Source: an uncultured Allomuricauda sp.
GTDB taxonomy: Bacteria; Bacteroidota; Bacteroidia; Flavobacteriales; Flavobacteriaceae
Reading direction: 5' to 3'
Assembly: GCF_947258355.1 (NCBI RefSeq)
Contig: NZ_CAMYIC010000062.1
Location: forward strand, 1 to 64,000
Length of the DNA: 64,000 nucleotides
Shown here: one piece after another, positions 32,919-40,178 of the stretch
How the letters are laid out: every line of letters starts with the position of its first letter
Numbering within the stretch: the stretch's first letter is position 1
Notes under the pieces: model-generated
What the model was told of the DNA's origin: nothing
Databases searched by the model: none
Seen by the model: the letters and a program-made list of their open reading frames with translations, nothing else
Made by a program: the position numbers and the translations under genes

Positions 32919-34496
32919 TTAGTATGTTTCAAATTCTTCAAGATGTGGTGCATCCCAAGTCAGTTCTTTTTCTTTCATCACCGATTCTACCAAATCAATG
33001 ATTTCTCGATTTTGAATGATTTCGATTCCTTTTTCAATATCATCTGCAAAAACACGGTCGTTTTCGGCAAAAGCAACTTTGGTTCTAAGGAATGTATGGA
33101 TTTCATCTAATACGATACCTGATTTTAATGGCTTTCTGTACTCAAACGCCTGTGCTGAGGTCAACAATTCAATAGCAAGGATTTTCTCGACATTGCCAAT
33201 AATGTTGAGCGCTTTTCTTCCGCTGATAGACCCCATGCTCACATGATCTTCTTGCCCTAAAGAGGTAGGGATGCTATCCGCACTAGCGGGGAAGCACAGA
33301 CTTTTGTTCTCACTGGCCAACGCAGCAGAAGTGTACTGTAAAATCATATACCCTGAGTTGATACCCGTATCGTTCATCAATAACTTGGGAACTCCAGGAC
33401 TGTTGCCCTCAAGGGCCAAATAGATGCGTCGGTCTGAGATATTTCCGATTTCCGAAGCGGCCAATGCAGCATAATCCAATGTCATGGCCAAAGGTTGTCC
33501 GTGGAAATTTCCACCGCTTATGGTGAGTTCATCATTTATGATGACAGGATTGTCGGTGACCGAATTCAATTCAATCTCCAATAATTCTTTCAGGTGTAGC
33601 CAAGCATTTCGAGAAGCACCATGTACCTGTGGCATGCAGCGTAGTGAGTAGGGGTCCTGAACCCGTTCGCAATCAATATGGTCCTCTAAAATCTCGGAAC
33701 CTTGAAGCAATGTTCGGATTCTGCCTGCTACATGTTGGTTGCCTTTAAAAGGGCGAAGTTGGTGTAACTCTTCGAAAAATGGCTTCATGGAACCTTGCAA
33801 CCCCTCAAGCATCATGGCACCGATGATGTCGGCATGGCGTAAGCAATCTTGTAGTTTATGAACCACCATCACTCCGTGTGCAGCGATAAATTGGGTTCCA
33901 TTGATCAATGCAAGTCCTTCTTTAGGACCCAGATCGAGCGGTTCCAATCCTGTTTGTTGAAAAAGTTCTTGTGTTGGAATTGTCTTTCCTTGATACTCTA
34001 CTTTGCCTAAACCTATCAATGGCAAAAATAAATGGGAAAGCGGTGCTAAATCCCCAGAAGCCCCAACCGAACCTTGTGAGGGAACCACGGGAATGGCATT
34101 GTTCTCCATGTGCCAAAGCATACGCTGTAAAGTAGTTTCGGCAATACCTGAAAAACCTTTGGCTAAGGCATGGATTTTTAGGATCAGCATAATTTTTGCC
34201 AATTGCGTGGATATTGGGTCGCCGACTCCCACGCTATGGCTCTGTAGTATATTGGATTGAAGGATTTTGGTATCCTCTTTAGAGATTTTGGTATTGCACA
34301 AAGGACCAAAGCCTGTGTTGATGCCATACACCGTATCGCCTTTTTCCACGATACGCTGTACCCGTTGGTAACTTGCATTCACATTTTTCAGGCATTTATC
34401 GGAAAAAATGCCCTTAATGGTTCCTTTGGCCAAACCCAACGCTATACTTGCGGTTAAGTGGTCTTCGCCAAATTGAAATGTTCGGTCTTTCGCCAT
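32919..34496 (-). CDS. hutH: Histidine ammonia-lyase
   Basis: This 525-residue enzyme deaminates histidine to urocanate. The Ala-Ser-Gly that forms the MIO cofactor is at 146-148 (GASGDLAPLSHL); YGINTGFG (57-64) and the SGGNFHGQP block are also present. It is the first gene of hutH-I-U-G, and its promoter is adjacent to a divergent LysR gene. The hutI start follows at one base. Confidence 0.96.
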   Translation of the reverse strand: MAKDRTFQFGEDHLTASIALGLAKGTIKGIFSDKCLKNVNASYQRVQRIVEKGDTVYGINTGFGPLCNTKISKEDTKILQSNILQSHSVGVGDPISTQLAKIMLILKIHALAKGFSGIAETTLQRMLWHMENNAIPVVPSQGSVGASGDLAPLSHLFLPLIGLGKVEYQGKTIPTQELFQQTGLEPLDLGPKEGLALINGTQFIAAHGVMVVHKLQDCLRHADIIGAMMLEGLQGSMKPFFEELHQLRPFKGNQHVAGRIRTLLQGSEILEDHIDCERVQDPYSLRCMPQVHGASRNAWLHLKELLEIELNSVTDNPVIINDELTISGGNFHGQPLAMTLDYAALAASEIGNISDRRIYLALEGNSPGVPKLLMNDTGINSGYMILQYTSAALASENKSLCFPASADSIPTSLGQEDHVSMGSISGRKALNIIGNVEKILAIELLTSAQAFEYRKPLKSGIVLDEIHTFLRTKVAFAENDRVFADDIEKGIEIIQNREIIDLVESVMKEKELTWDAPHLEEFETY

Positions 34497-34546
34497 GCTT
34501 TTAAATTAATTCACTAACTGATTTTCTGCAATCAATCACGTTAAAT

Positions 34547-34622
34547 TGTCACTTCGAGCGCAGTCGAGAAGTTAATGGACTCAAAGTTTAAAAATGAGGT
34601 CTCGACTGCGCTCGACCTGACA
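34547..34622. repeat. REPIN-like inverted repeat, copy 2
   Basis: Arms identical to copy 1 lie at 34554-34569 and 34600-34615. It is within the presumed hutH leader, between the hut promoter (34655-34686) and the start codon at 34496. Confidence 0.88.
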
Positions 34623-34654
34623 GCTTTTTGTTTAGATGATTAATCACGATTATT

Positions 34655-34686
34655 CAAAAGTATCAATTAGGTTTAATAATTACCAA
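34655..34686 (-). promoter_or_regulatory. hut operon promoter (TTG-N21-TACTTTTG)
   Basis: TACTTTTG (34662 down to 34655) with TTG (34686-34684) 21 nt upstream, on the minus strand. Transcription would begin near 34648, giving a leader of about 150 nt that contains REPIN copy 2. Confidence 0.6.
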
Positions 34687-34687
34687 T

Positions 34688-34713
34688 ACTTATTTTTGTA
34701 ATAATCAATAAGT
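34688..34713 (+). promoter_or_regulatory. LysR promoter with inverted repeat, probable regulator site
   Basis: TATTTTTG (34691-34698) is a perfect -7 box for the LysR gene. It lies inside an inverted repeat, ACTTATT (34688-34694) with AATAAGT (34707-34713), ending at the ATG (34714). The left arm abuts the -33 element of the divergent hut promoter, so one bound protein could act on both. Direct binding is inferred. Confidence 0.5.
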
Positions 34714-35601
34714 ATGAATTATCAAATAGAACTTAGACATTTCATCTATTTTTTGGCTGTGGCCGAAGAGCTTCACTATAGAAAGGCTGCCGAAAAGTTG
34801 TTTATTTCCCAACCCGGTTTGAGTACGCAAATCAAACAAATGGAGGAGATACTGGCAACGCAACTTTTTGTAAGGGACAAGAAAAAAGTGAGTCTGACCC
34901 CAGCAGGTGAGTTTTTAAAAAAAGAGGTGGAATTTATTTTGAATCATCTCGATCAGACCAAAAAGCAAGTGAAGCTTATCGGTGACGGACAATTGGGTGA
35001 GGTGAGGATAGGTTTTTTGGGTTCTGCTATGCAGAATGTGGTTCCCAATTTGTTGTTGGGGTTAAAAGAAAAATACCCTACTGTCCATACTACTTTGGAG
35101 GAACTGTCCAACCGGGCACAGATTAATGCAATTTTGGCTGATCGTTTGGATTTGGGCTTTGTACGATTGTCAAGGGTGCCCAAAGGTTTGGATGTGAAGC
35201 CTGTTTTTGAGGACACGTTTTCCTTGGTTTTGCCAGAGGACCATCCTTTGGATGAAGATGGTTTTAATAATATCAATCAGGTAGCTAATGAGGATTTTAT
35301 CCTTTTCTCACAAGATTATAGTCCTATGTACTACGATACGGTTTTAAGTATTTGCGAGGACAGCGGTTTTGTTCCCCATGTTTCCCATAAATCTGTCCAT
35401 GCACAGACCATTTTTAAATTAGTGGAAAACAGATTGGGTATTGCGATTGTGCCCACAACACTTCAGTATGGATTTCAGATGAAAGTCAAGTTCATCGAAA
35501 TGAAAAAAATAAAACAGCGAGCAGTATTGAGCATGGTCTGGAAAACGGACAACAGAAATCCTGCGCTGCAAAAATGTATGGATTTACTTATGAAATTATG
35601 A
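34714..35601 (+). CDS. LysR family transcriptional regulator
   Basis: This 295-residue protein has an N-terminal winged HTH (LRHFIYFLAVAEELHYRKAAEKLFISQPGLSTQIKQMEE, about 6-44), then a substrate-binding domain of the CysB/BenM type (about 90-290, starting GEVRIGFLGSAM). It is divergent from hutH with 217 nt between. LysR regulators commonly control the gene they face, so it is the best candidate regulator of histidine use, with urocanate or histidine as possible signals; this is inference. Length is normal. Confidence 0.92.
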   Translation: MNYQIELRHFIYFLAVAEELHYRKAAEKLFISQPGLSTQIKQMEEILATQLFVRDKKKVSLTPAGEFLKKEVEFILNHLDQTKKQVKLIGDGQLGEVRIGFLGSAMQNVVPNLLLGLKEKYPTVHTTLEELSNRAQINAILADRLDLGFVRLSRVPKGLDVKPVFEDTFSLVLPEDHPLDEDGFNNINQVANEDFILFSQDYSPMYYDTVLSICEDSGFVPHVSHKSVHAQTIFKLVENRLGIAIVPTTLQYGFQMKVKFIEMKKIKQRAVLSMVWKTDNRNPALQKCMDLLMKL

Positions 35602-35649
35602 TGGTAACATTTTGGGGAGTAACTTTGGAATTCAACTTAATACAGTATT

Positions 35650-36204
35650 ATGATTTTTGATTTGATCAAGGAAAGGAGAAGTATTTTTCCACCTCAATTT
35701 ATCGATAAGCCTATTTCCAAAGAGACCATTGAAAAAATTTTAGAGGCCGCCAATTGGGCGCCGACCCACAAGAAAACAGAACCTTGGCGTTTCAAAGTGC
35801 TTTTGGGGGAAAAGAAAAAGGAATTGGGTGCTTTTTTGTCCAATAAATATCAAGAAGTGGATGCCAACCCAAAACAGATGACAATCAAAAAATTGCAATT
35901 TAACCCATCAAATTCTGGGGCTGTTATTGCAATTTGTATGCAACGCGACCCGAAGGAAAGCTTGCCAGAGTGGGAGGAAGTTGCAGCCGTGGCCATGGCG
36001 GTCCAAAATATGTGGTTGTGTTGTACTGAATTGGGTATTGGGACTTATTGGGCTTCTCCAGGTCTTATAAAATTCATGGATGAATTTTTTGACCTGAACG
36101 AAGGCGAAAGATGTCTGGGCTTTTTCTATATGGGTTATTTTGATGGTGAGGTAATACCATCGGCCAGAACTCCTATTTCTGAAAAAACAGAGTGGTTGGA
36201 CTAA
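35650..36204 (+). CDS. Nitroreductase family protein
   Basis: This 184-residue FMN-binding protein has the family landmarks IKERRSIFPPQF (FMN-contacting RRS), ANWAPTHKKTEPWRF, and GIGTYWASPG. Nitroreductases of this type use NAD(P)H to reduce nitro compounds, quinones or flavins; the substrate is not evident. It is 49 nt after the LysR gene on the same strand and overlaps the convergent DUF456 gene by 4 nt. Cotranscription with the LysR gene is possible because no terminator separates them. Confidence 0.88.
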   Translation: MIFDLIKERRSIFPPQFIDKPISKETIEKILEAANWAPTHKKTEPWRFKVLLGEKKKELGAFLSNKYQEVDANPKQMTIKKLQFNPSNSGAVIAICMQRDPKESLPEWEEVAAVAMAVQNMWLCCTELGIGTYWASPGLIKFMDEFFDLNEGERCLGFFYMGYFDGEVIPSARTPISEKTEWLD

Positions 36205-36713
36205 CTAAAAGTAAAAAGGTCGCCAGCGTATTTTACTGCTATGTAGACATAGAAAACGGTATACATAACGGTAACAACAAGTTTCATAAACGTGCCGGTT
36301 AAAAAGCCTAAAAAAGAACCAAAAGCCGCCTTCATGGCGGTTTTTTTATTGGCTTTGTTCAATAACTCACCCACAAGAGCTCCAATAAAAGGCCAAATGA
36401 TTATTCCCAATGGACCAAAGATGGGAACAAAAAGGGCCACAAGTAAACCTATAATGGTCCCCCACATGCCAAATTTACTGCCGCCAAACCGTTTGGTGCC
36501 CATGGCAGGTATCACATAATCCAAAATGGTAATGGTAATGGCTATTACAAAGGTCACTCCCAAAATCCACCAATTATCTGGGACAGCTTTGGTTAAATAA
36601 AGCAACAGTAATCCGACCCAACTTATGGGTGGACCGGGCAAAACAGGTAAAAAGCTACCGAGTATCCCGACCAGCATTAAAAGAAACCCTAAAATGAGCA
36701 ATGCAATGTCCAT
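36201..36713 (-). CDS. DUF456 domain-containing membrane protein
   Basis: This 170-residue protein has about five hydrophobic segments: about residues 3-30 (LLILGFLLMLVGILGSF), 33-47, 50-70, 85-112 (glycine-rich, GTIIGLLVALFVPIFGP) and 140-160. The FLPVLPGPPISWVGLLLLY segment is characteristic of DUF456. The function is unknown. It overlaps the convergent nitroreductase stop by 4 nt. No promoter could be assigned. Confidence 0.88.
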   Translation of the reverse strand: MDIALLILGFLLMLVGILGSFLPVLPGPPISWVGLLLLYLTKAVPDNWWILGVTFVIAITITILDYVIPAMGTKRFGGSKFGMWGTIIGLLVALFVPIFGPLGIIIWPFIGALVGELLNKANKKTAMKAAFGSFLGFLTGTFMKLVVTVMYTVFYVYIAVKYAGDLFTFS

Positions 36714-36799
36714 GGTTGTGTTTTACTGTTAGACAAATGTAACGGACAATTGTTACAAACAAAATCAAAATAAAACCCTACCCTTAATTTTTTCGTAGG

Positions 36800-36807
36800 T
36801 AAATTTG
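36800..36807 (+). promoter_or_regulatory. -7 box TAAATTTG before the His-rich protein and TonB receptor
   Basis: A perfect TAnnTTTG match lies 21 nt before the GTG start of the His-rich gene. A -33 TTG is not found at the expected distance. It could drive both the small gene and the receptor downstream. Confidence 0.5.
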
Positions 36808-36827
36808 AAACCGATTATCAAGCGTTC

Positions 36828-37268
36828 GTGAATCTGAATAAAGCACATACAAAATCAAAGTTTATCCGAATGGGATGCGCAGCAATGTGCATGTTTTATC
36901 TACTCGGACTTTTCAATGGATTGGTTTTGGAGACCCTTCACGAAGTTTCTCACATTCTGGCTCCCAAGACCCACCATCATAATTTTGCCTCGGATCATGA
37001 AGCTATCGATTATTCTTCGTTAGAGGCCATGGCGGGTCATTCGCATGAAGCTTTGGAAGCCTTAAAGGAACTGTTGGAGGCCAATCAGCCTGATCAGCAA
37101 GAATCCAAAGATGAAATCAGCCTTAAACTGGACAAACATTTTACTGAAGAAACCAGTGTTTCCCTGGAATTAATTACGTCGCCAATCGTTGACAGCAATT
37201 GGCCTTACCAATGCCTGACTTCTTTTTGGTGCCAAGGTGTAACCACGCCTCCTCCCCAACAGAGCTGA
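36828..37268 (+). CDS. His-rich exported small protein, unknown function
   Basis: I do not recognise a family. The 146-residue product starts with GTG (an ATG 14 codons on, 36870, is possible). A hydrophobic segment (about 16-35, CAAMCMFYLLGLFNGLVLE) suggests export or membrane anchoring. It is followed by a His-rich stretch (THHHNFASDHEA) and an acidic Glu/Gln-rich region (about 75-95), then FWCQGVTTPPPQQS. The histidines could bind a metal such as zinc, copper or nickel. It is 85 nt upstream of a TonB receptor on the same strand, so it may pass metal to it or sense it. This is inference. Confidence 0.65.
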   Translation: MNLNKAHTKSKFIRMGCAAMCMFYLLGLFNGLVLETLHEVSHILAPKTHHHNFASDHEAIDYSSLEAMAGHSHEALEALKELLEANQPDQQESKDEISLKLDKHFTEETSVSLELITSPIVDSNWPYQCLTSFWCQGVTTPPPQQS

Positions 37269-37275
37269 AAACTGG

Positions 37276-37303
37276 CTAGACCAATTTTTTGGAACTGGTC
37301 TAG
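37276..37303 (+). other. Inverted repeat between the His-rich gene and the TonB receptor gene
   Basis: CTAGACCA (37276-37283) pairs with TGGTCTAG (37296-37303) around a 12-nt loop that contains a T-run. No T-run follows the stem, so it is more like an RNA processing or stability hairpin than a terminator. Confidence 0.4.
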
Positions 37304-37353
37304 TACTCCCATTATTCAGACTTATTTATCAAATCAAATTAAAAGACAACGAC

Positions 37354-39579
37354 ATGAAATATTTTATGGCAGCATTGTTCATGCTTTTCATGGGCACCAT
37401 TGCTGCGCAAAACATAGAGGGAAAATTGGTGGATGAAGCAGGTTCCCCAATTGAGGATGCTGGAATTTTTAACAAGACCAGCGGACAACACAGTCACACC
37501 GACGGAACAGGACATTTTGTTCTGGATAGGACCTCGGTCAACGATACCATTTACTTTTCCAGATTGGGATATGCTACTTTAACCAAAGTGGTGACACCAT
37601 CCGACTTACAGAATCCGATGACTATTGTTCTTGAGGAGAGTTCCATTTCTTTGGATCAAGTGGTTTTGGTATCCGAAGTAGATGCCTTGAGCCGTTTAGT
37701 GGATGTGGATGTGAAAACCAATCCGGTAAAATCCTCACAGGAAATCTTAAGAAAGGTCCCTGGGCTAATTATTGGCCAACACGCTGGTGGGGGAAAGGCC
37801 GAGCAGATATTCCTGCGGGGTTTTGATGTGGATCACGGTACCGATGTGGCCATTAATATGGATGGTATGCCCGTAAACATGGTGTCCCACGCCCACGGAC
37901 AAGGCTATGCCGATCTCCATTTTGTGATTCCGGAGACCATAGAAAATGTAGATTTTGGCAAAGGACCTTATTATGCGGATCAAGGGAACTTTAATACGGC
38001 GGGATATGTCAATTTAAAACTGAGAAAAAGCTTGGACAAAAGCATGCTCTCCACCGAAGTGGGACAGTTTGGTGCCCGTAGGTTCATGGGAATGTTCAAT
38101 GTAATGGATAACCAAAACAGTAATGCCTATTTGGCTTCCGAATTGTATGTAACGGATGGTCCGTTTGAGTCGCCGCAGAATTTTAATCGTATTAATATTT
38201 TAGGTAGATACCGCTATGCATTGCCTGGTGATCAAGAGCTCTTGTTGACAGCCTCGCACTTTTCCAGTAAGTGGGATGCATCGGGCCAAATACCACAACG
38301 TGCTGTGGACCAAGGGTTAATTGGTCGTTTTGGCGCCATCGATGATACCGAGGGTGGACAAACAAGCCGGACCAATTTCGTTTTGAACCATAACAAGAAC
38401 ATGGGGACGGGGAAATCAATCAATACTATGGCATTTGTTTCCCATTATGATTTTGAATTGTATTCCAACTTTACCTTTTTCTTGGAAGATCCTGTGAACG
38501 GTGACCAAATCAAACAGTTTGAAGACCGAATGATGGCTGGTGCCAAGACTGTCTATCAGAATAACTCGGCCAATTTGGGTGGTATGGGATTCAAATACAA
38601 TGCGGGAATCGGTTTTAGATATGATAATGTGGACGACAACCAATTGTCCCGGACACTGAACCGTCAGGAATTGTTGGAACGTCTAGCTTATGGCGATGTG
38701 GATGAGGTAAATGGCTATGCCTTTGCTGGCGCCGAGTTCAAATCCGGCAAGTTTACATTCGAGCCTGCACTTCGATTGGATTATTTTAGGTTCGATTATG
38801 TTGATAAGATGAGCGAACTGTACGATAGCCGTAGTGAGGAAAAAGTAGCTTTTAGCCCAAAGTTCAATACCATTTATAGTATAAACGAGAATACCCAGTT
38901 GTTCTTGAAGACAGGAATTGGTTTTCACTCCAATGATACCAGGGTGGTTGTGGCAAACGGAGGCGAAGAGATTTTGCCGGCAGCTTACGGGGTGGATTTG
39001 GGAACCATAATAAGGCCAGCGGACAAGTTGGTCGTGAACGCTACTTTGTGGACTTTGTTCTTAGATCAAGAGTTTGTTTACGTGGGGGATGCAGCCATAT
39101 TAGAGCCCAGCGGAAAAACCAGAAGAATGGGGGTTGAAGTAGGGGCAAGGTACCAGCCATTGGATTGGCTTTACCTGTATACGGATGCCAACTATACCCA
39201 TGCTCGAAGCACTGAAGAAGCCGATGGGGAAGATTATATTCCATTGGCCCCCGATTTTACCATGGCTGGAGGAGTCACCTTAGGAGGCAATCAAGGCTTT
39301 TCGGGAGGATTGAACTACAGGTATATCGATGATAGACCAGCAAACGAGGACAATTCCATAGTGGCGGAGGGCTATTTTGTTACCGACGCCACTTTGAATT
39401 ATAGTGTGAATAATTGGACCTTTGGACTGATTGTGGAAAACCTTTTCGATACCGAATGGAACGAAACTCAATTCGCTACGGAGAGCCGTTTGTTCAATGA
39501 ACCTAACTCTTTTGAAGAGATTCATTTTACCCCGGGCTCACCTTTTTATTTACGAGGAAAAGTTACCGTAGCTTTTTAA
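37354..39579 (+). CDS. TonB-dependent outer-membrane receptor, probable metal substrate
   Basis: This 741-residue receptor has a signal peptide (about 1-18), a carboxypeptidase-D regulatory-like domain (about 20-98, EGKLVDEAGSPIEDAG), and a plug domain (ILRKVPGLIIGQHAGGGKAEQIFLRGFDVDHGTDV). A beta-barrel follows, ending FYLRGKVTVAF with a C-terminal aromatic residue. The plug continues NMVSHAHGQGYADLHF, with several histidines, as in a class of receptors that accept metals; the His-rich neighbour supports this, but the metal is unknown. It is followed by REPIN copy 3 and a terminator. Confidence 0.9.
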   Translation: MKYFMAALFMLFMGTIAAQNIEGKLVDEAGSPIEDAGIFNKTSGQHSHTDGTGHFVLDRTSVNDTIYFSRLGYATLTKVVTPSDLQNPMTIVLEESSISLDQVVLVSEVDALSRLVDVDVKTNPVKSSQEILRKVPGLIIGQHAGGGKAEQIFLRGFDVDHGTDVAINMDGMPVNMVSHAHGQGYADLHFVIPETIENVDFGKGPYYADQGNFNTAGYVNLKLRKSLDKSMLSTEVGQFGARRFMGMFNVMDNQNSNAYLASELYVTDGPFESPQNFNRINILGRYRYALPGDQELLLTASHFSSKWDASGQIPQRAVDQGLIGRFGAIDDTEGGQTSRTNFVLNHNKNMGTGKSINTMAFVSHYDFELYSNFTFFLEDPVNGDQIKQFEDRMMAGAKTVYQNNSANLGGMGFKYNAGIGFRYDNVDDNQLSRTLNRQELLERLAYGDVDEVNGYAFAGAEFKSGKFTFEPALRLDYFRFDYVDKMSELYDSRSEEKVAFSPKFNTIYSINENTQLFLKTGIGFHSNDTRVVVANGGEEILPAAYGVDLGTIIRPADKLVVNATLWTLFLDQEFVYVGDAAILEPSGKTRRMGVEVGARYQPLDWLYLYTDANYTHARSTEEADGEDYIPLAPDFTMAGGVTLGGNQGFSGGLNYRYIDDRPANEDNSIVAEGYFVTDATLNYSVNNWTFGLIVENLFDTEWNETQFATESRLFNEPNSFEEIHFTPGSPFYLRGKVTVAF

Positions 39580-39601
39580 ATAAATTGAAAGTGTAGACAG
39601 T

Positions 39602-39672
39602 TGTCACCTCGAGCGCAGTCGAGAGGAGCAAGCTTTGTTTTGAAGGAGGTCTCGACTGCGCTCGACCTGACA
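39602..39672. repeat. REPIN-like inverted repeat, copy 3
   Basis: Arms identical to copies 1 and 2 lie at 39609-39624 and 39650-39665. It is in the 3' region of the TonB receptor gene, 23 nt after the stop and before the terminator. Confidence 0.88.
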
Positions 39673-39699
39673 GCTCGACCTAGATTCAGTTTAATATTT

Positions 39700-39730
39700 A
39701 TCCGCCAGTATACTACGCTGGCGGATTTTT
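39700..39730 (+). terminator. Intrinsic terminator after the TonB receptor gene
   Basis: ATCCGCCAG (39700-39708) pairs with CTGGCGGAT (39718-39726) and a T-run follows on the plus strand. Confidence 0.88.
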
Positions 39731-39742
39731 AATCCATTTTTC

Positions 39743-39810
39743 AACTAAAAAATTAGTTTAAACTAAATATTTAGTTATATTTGTTTCACACATGAACTAA
39801 AAAGTTAGTT
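39743..39810 (+). promoter_or_regulatory. Three BlaI operators and promoter
   Basis: The palindrome AACTAA-N4-TTAGTT occurs three times: 39743-39758, 39761-39776 and 39795-39810. The -7 box TATATTTG (39776-39783) overlaps the end of the second. Operator 1 sits at the -33 region and operator 3 lies just beyond the start point near 39790. All precede the BlaI-type gene at 39816, so autorepression is very likely. The half-site AACTAA differs from the classic BlaI TACA half-site used in the second system in this window. Confidence 0.8.
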
Positions 39811-39815
39811 GAAAA

Positions 39816-40178
39816 ATGAAACAGCTCACCAAAGCAGAAGAAGAAGTAATGCAGCTCCTCTGGAAAATTGAGAAAGGGAATGTGGCCGCAATTTTGGACG
39901 AATTGCCAGAACCCAAACCGGCATACAATACAGTATCTACCATTGTTCGAATTTTGGAGGACAAGGGGTTTGTGTCTCATGATAAAGTGGGGAAGGGACA
40001 TGTGTACTTTCCTTTGATGAAAAAGGAAGAGTACAGCAATCAACGGTTAAATACGTTGATGGATGGCTATTTCCAAGGTTCTTTTTCCAGTATGGTATCC
40101 TTTTTTATGAAAAAGAACGATATCAGTTTAAAGGAACTTGAAGAGATTATGAAGAACGTTAAAGACAAAGAGCAATGA
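39816..40178 (+). CDS. BlaI/MecI/CopY family transcriptional repressor
   Basis: This 120-residue winged-helix repressor shows LTKAEEEVMQLLWKIEKGNVAAILDELPEPKPAYNTVSTIVRILEDKGFVSHDK, the DNA-binding domain, then a dimerisation tail. Such proteins are cleaved or released when a partner M56 sensor is activated. The partner gene overlaps its stop by 4 nt, and three palindromic operators stand directly in front. No beta-lactamase gene is linked, so antibiotic resistance is not implied. Confidence 0.93.
   Translation: MKQLTKAEEEVMQLLWKIEKGNVAAILDELPEPKPAYNTVSTIVRILEDKGFVSHDKVGKGHVYFPLMKKEEYSNQRLNTLMDGYFQGSFSSMVSFFMKKNDISLKELEEIMKNVKDKEQ

Noticed and set aside
27162..39672. The recurrent hairpins as insertion-sequence ends or transcription terminators
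   Set aside because: No transposase lies between or beside them and no T-run follows the stems, so a REPIN-like repeat is the simpler reading.
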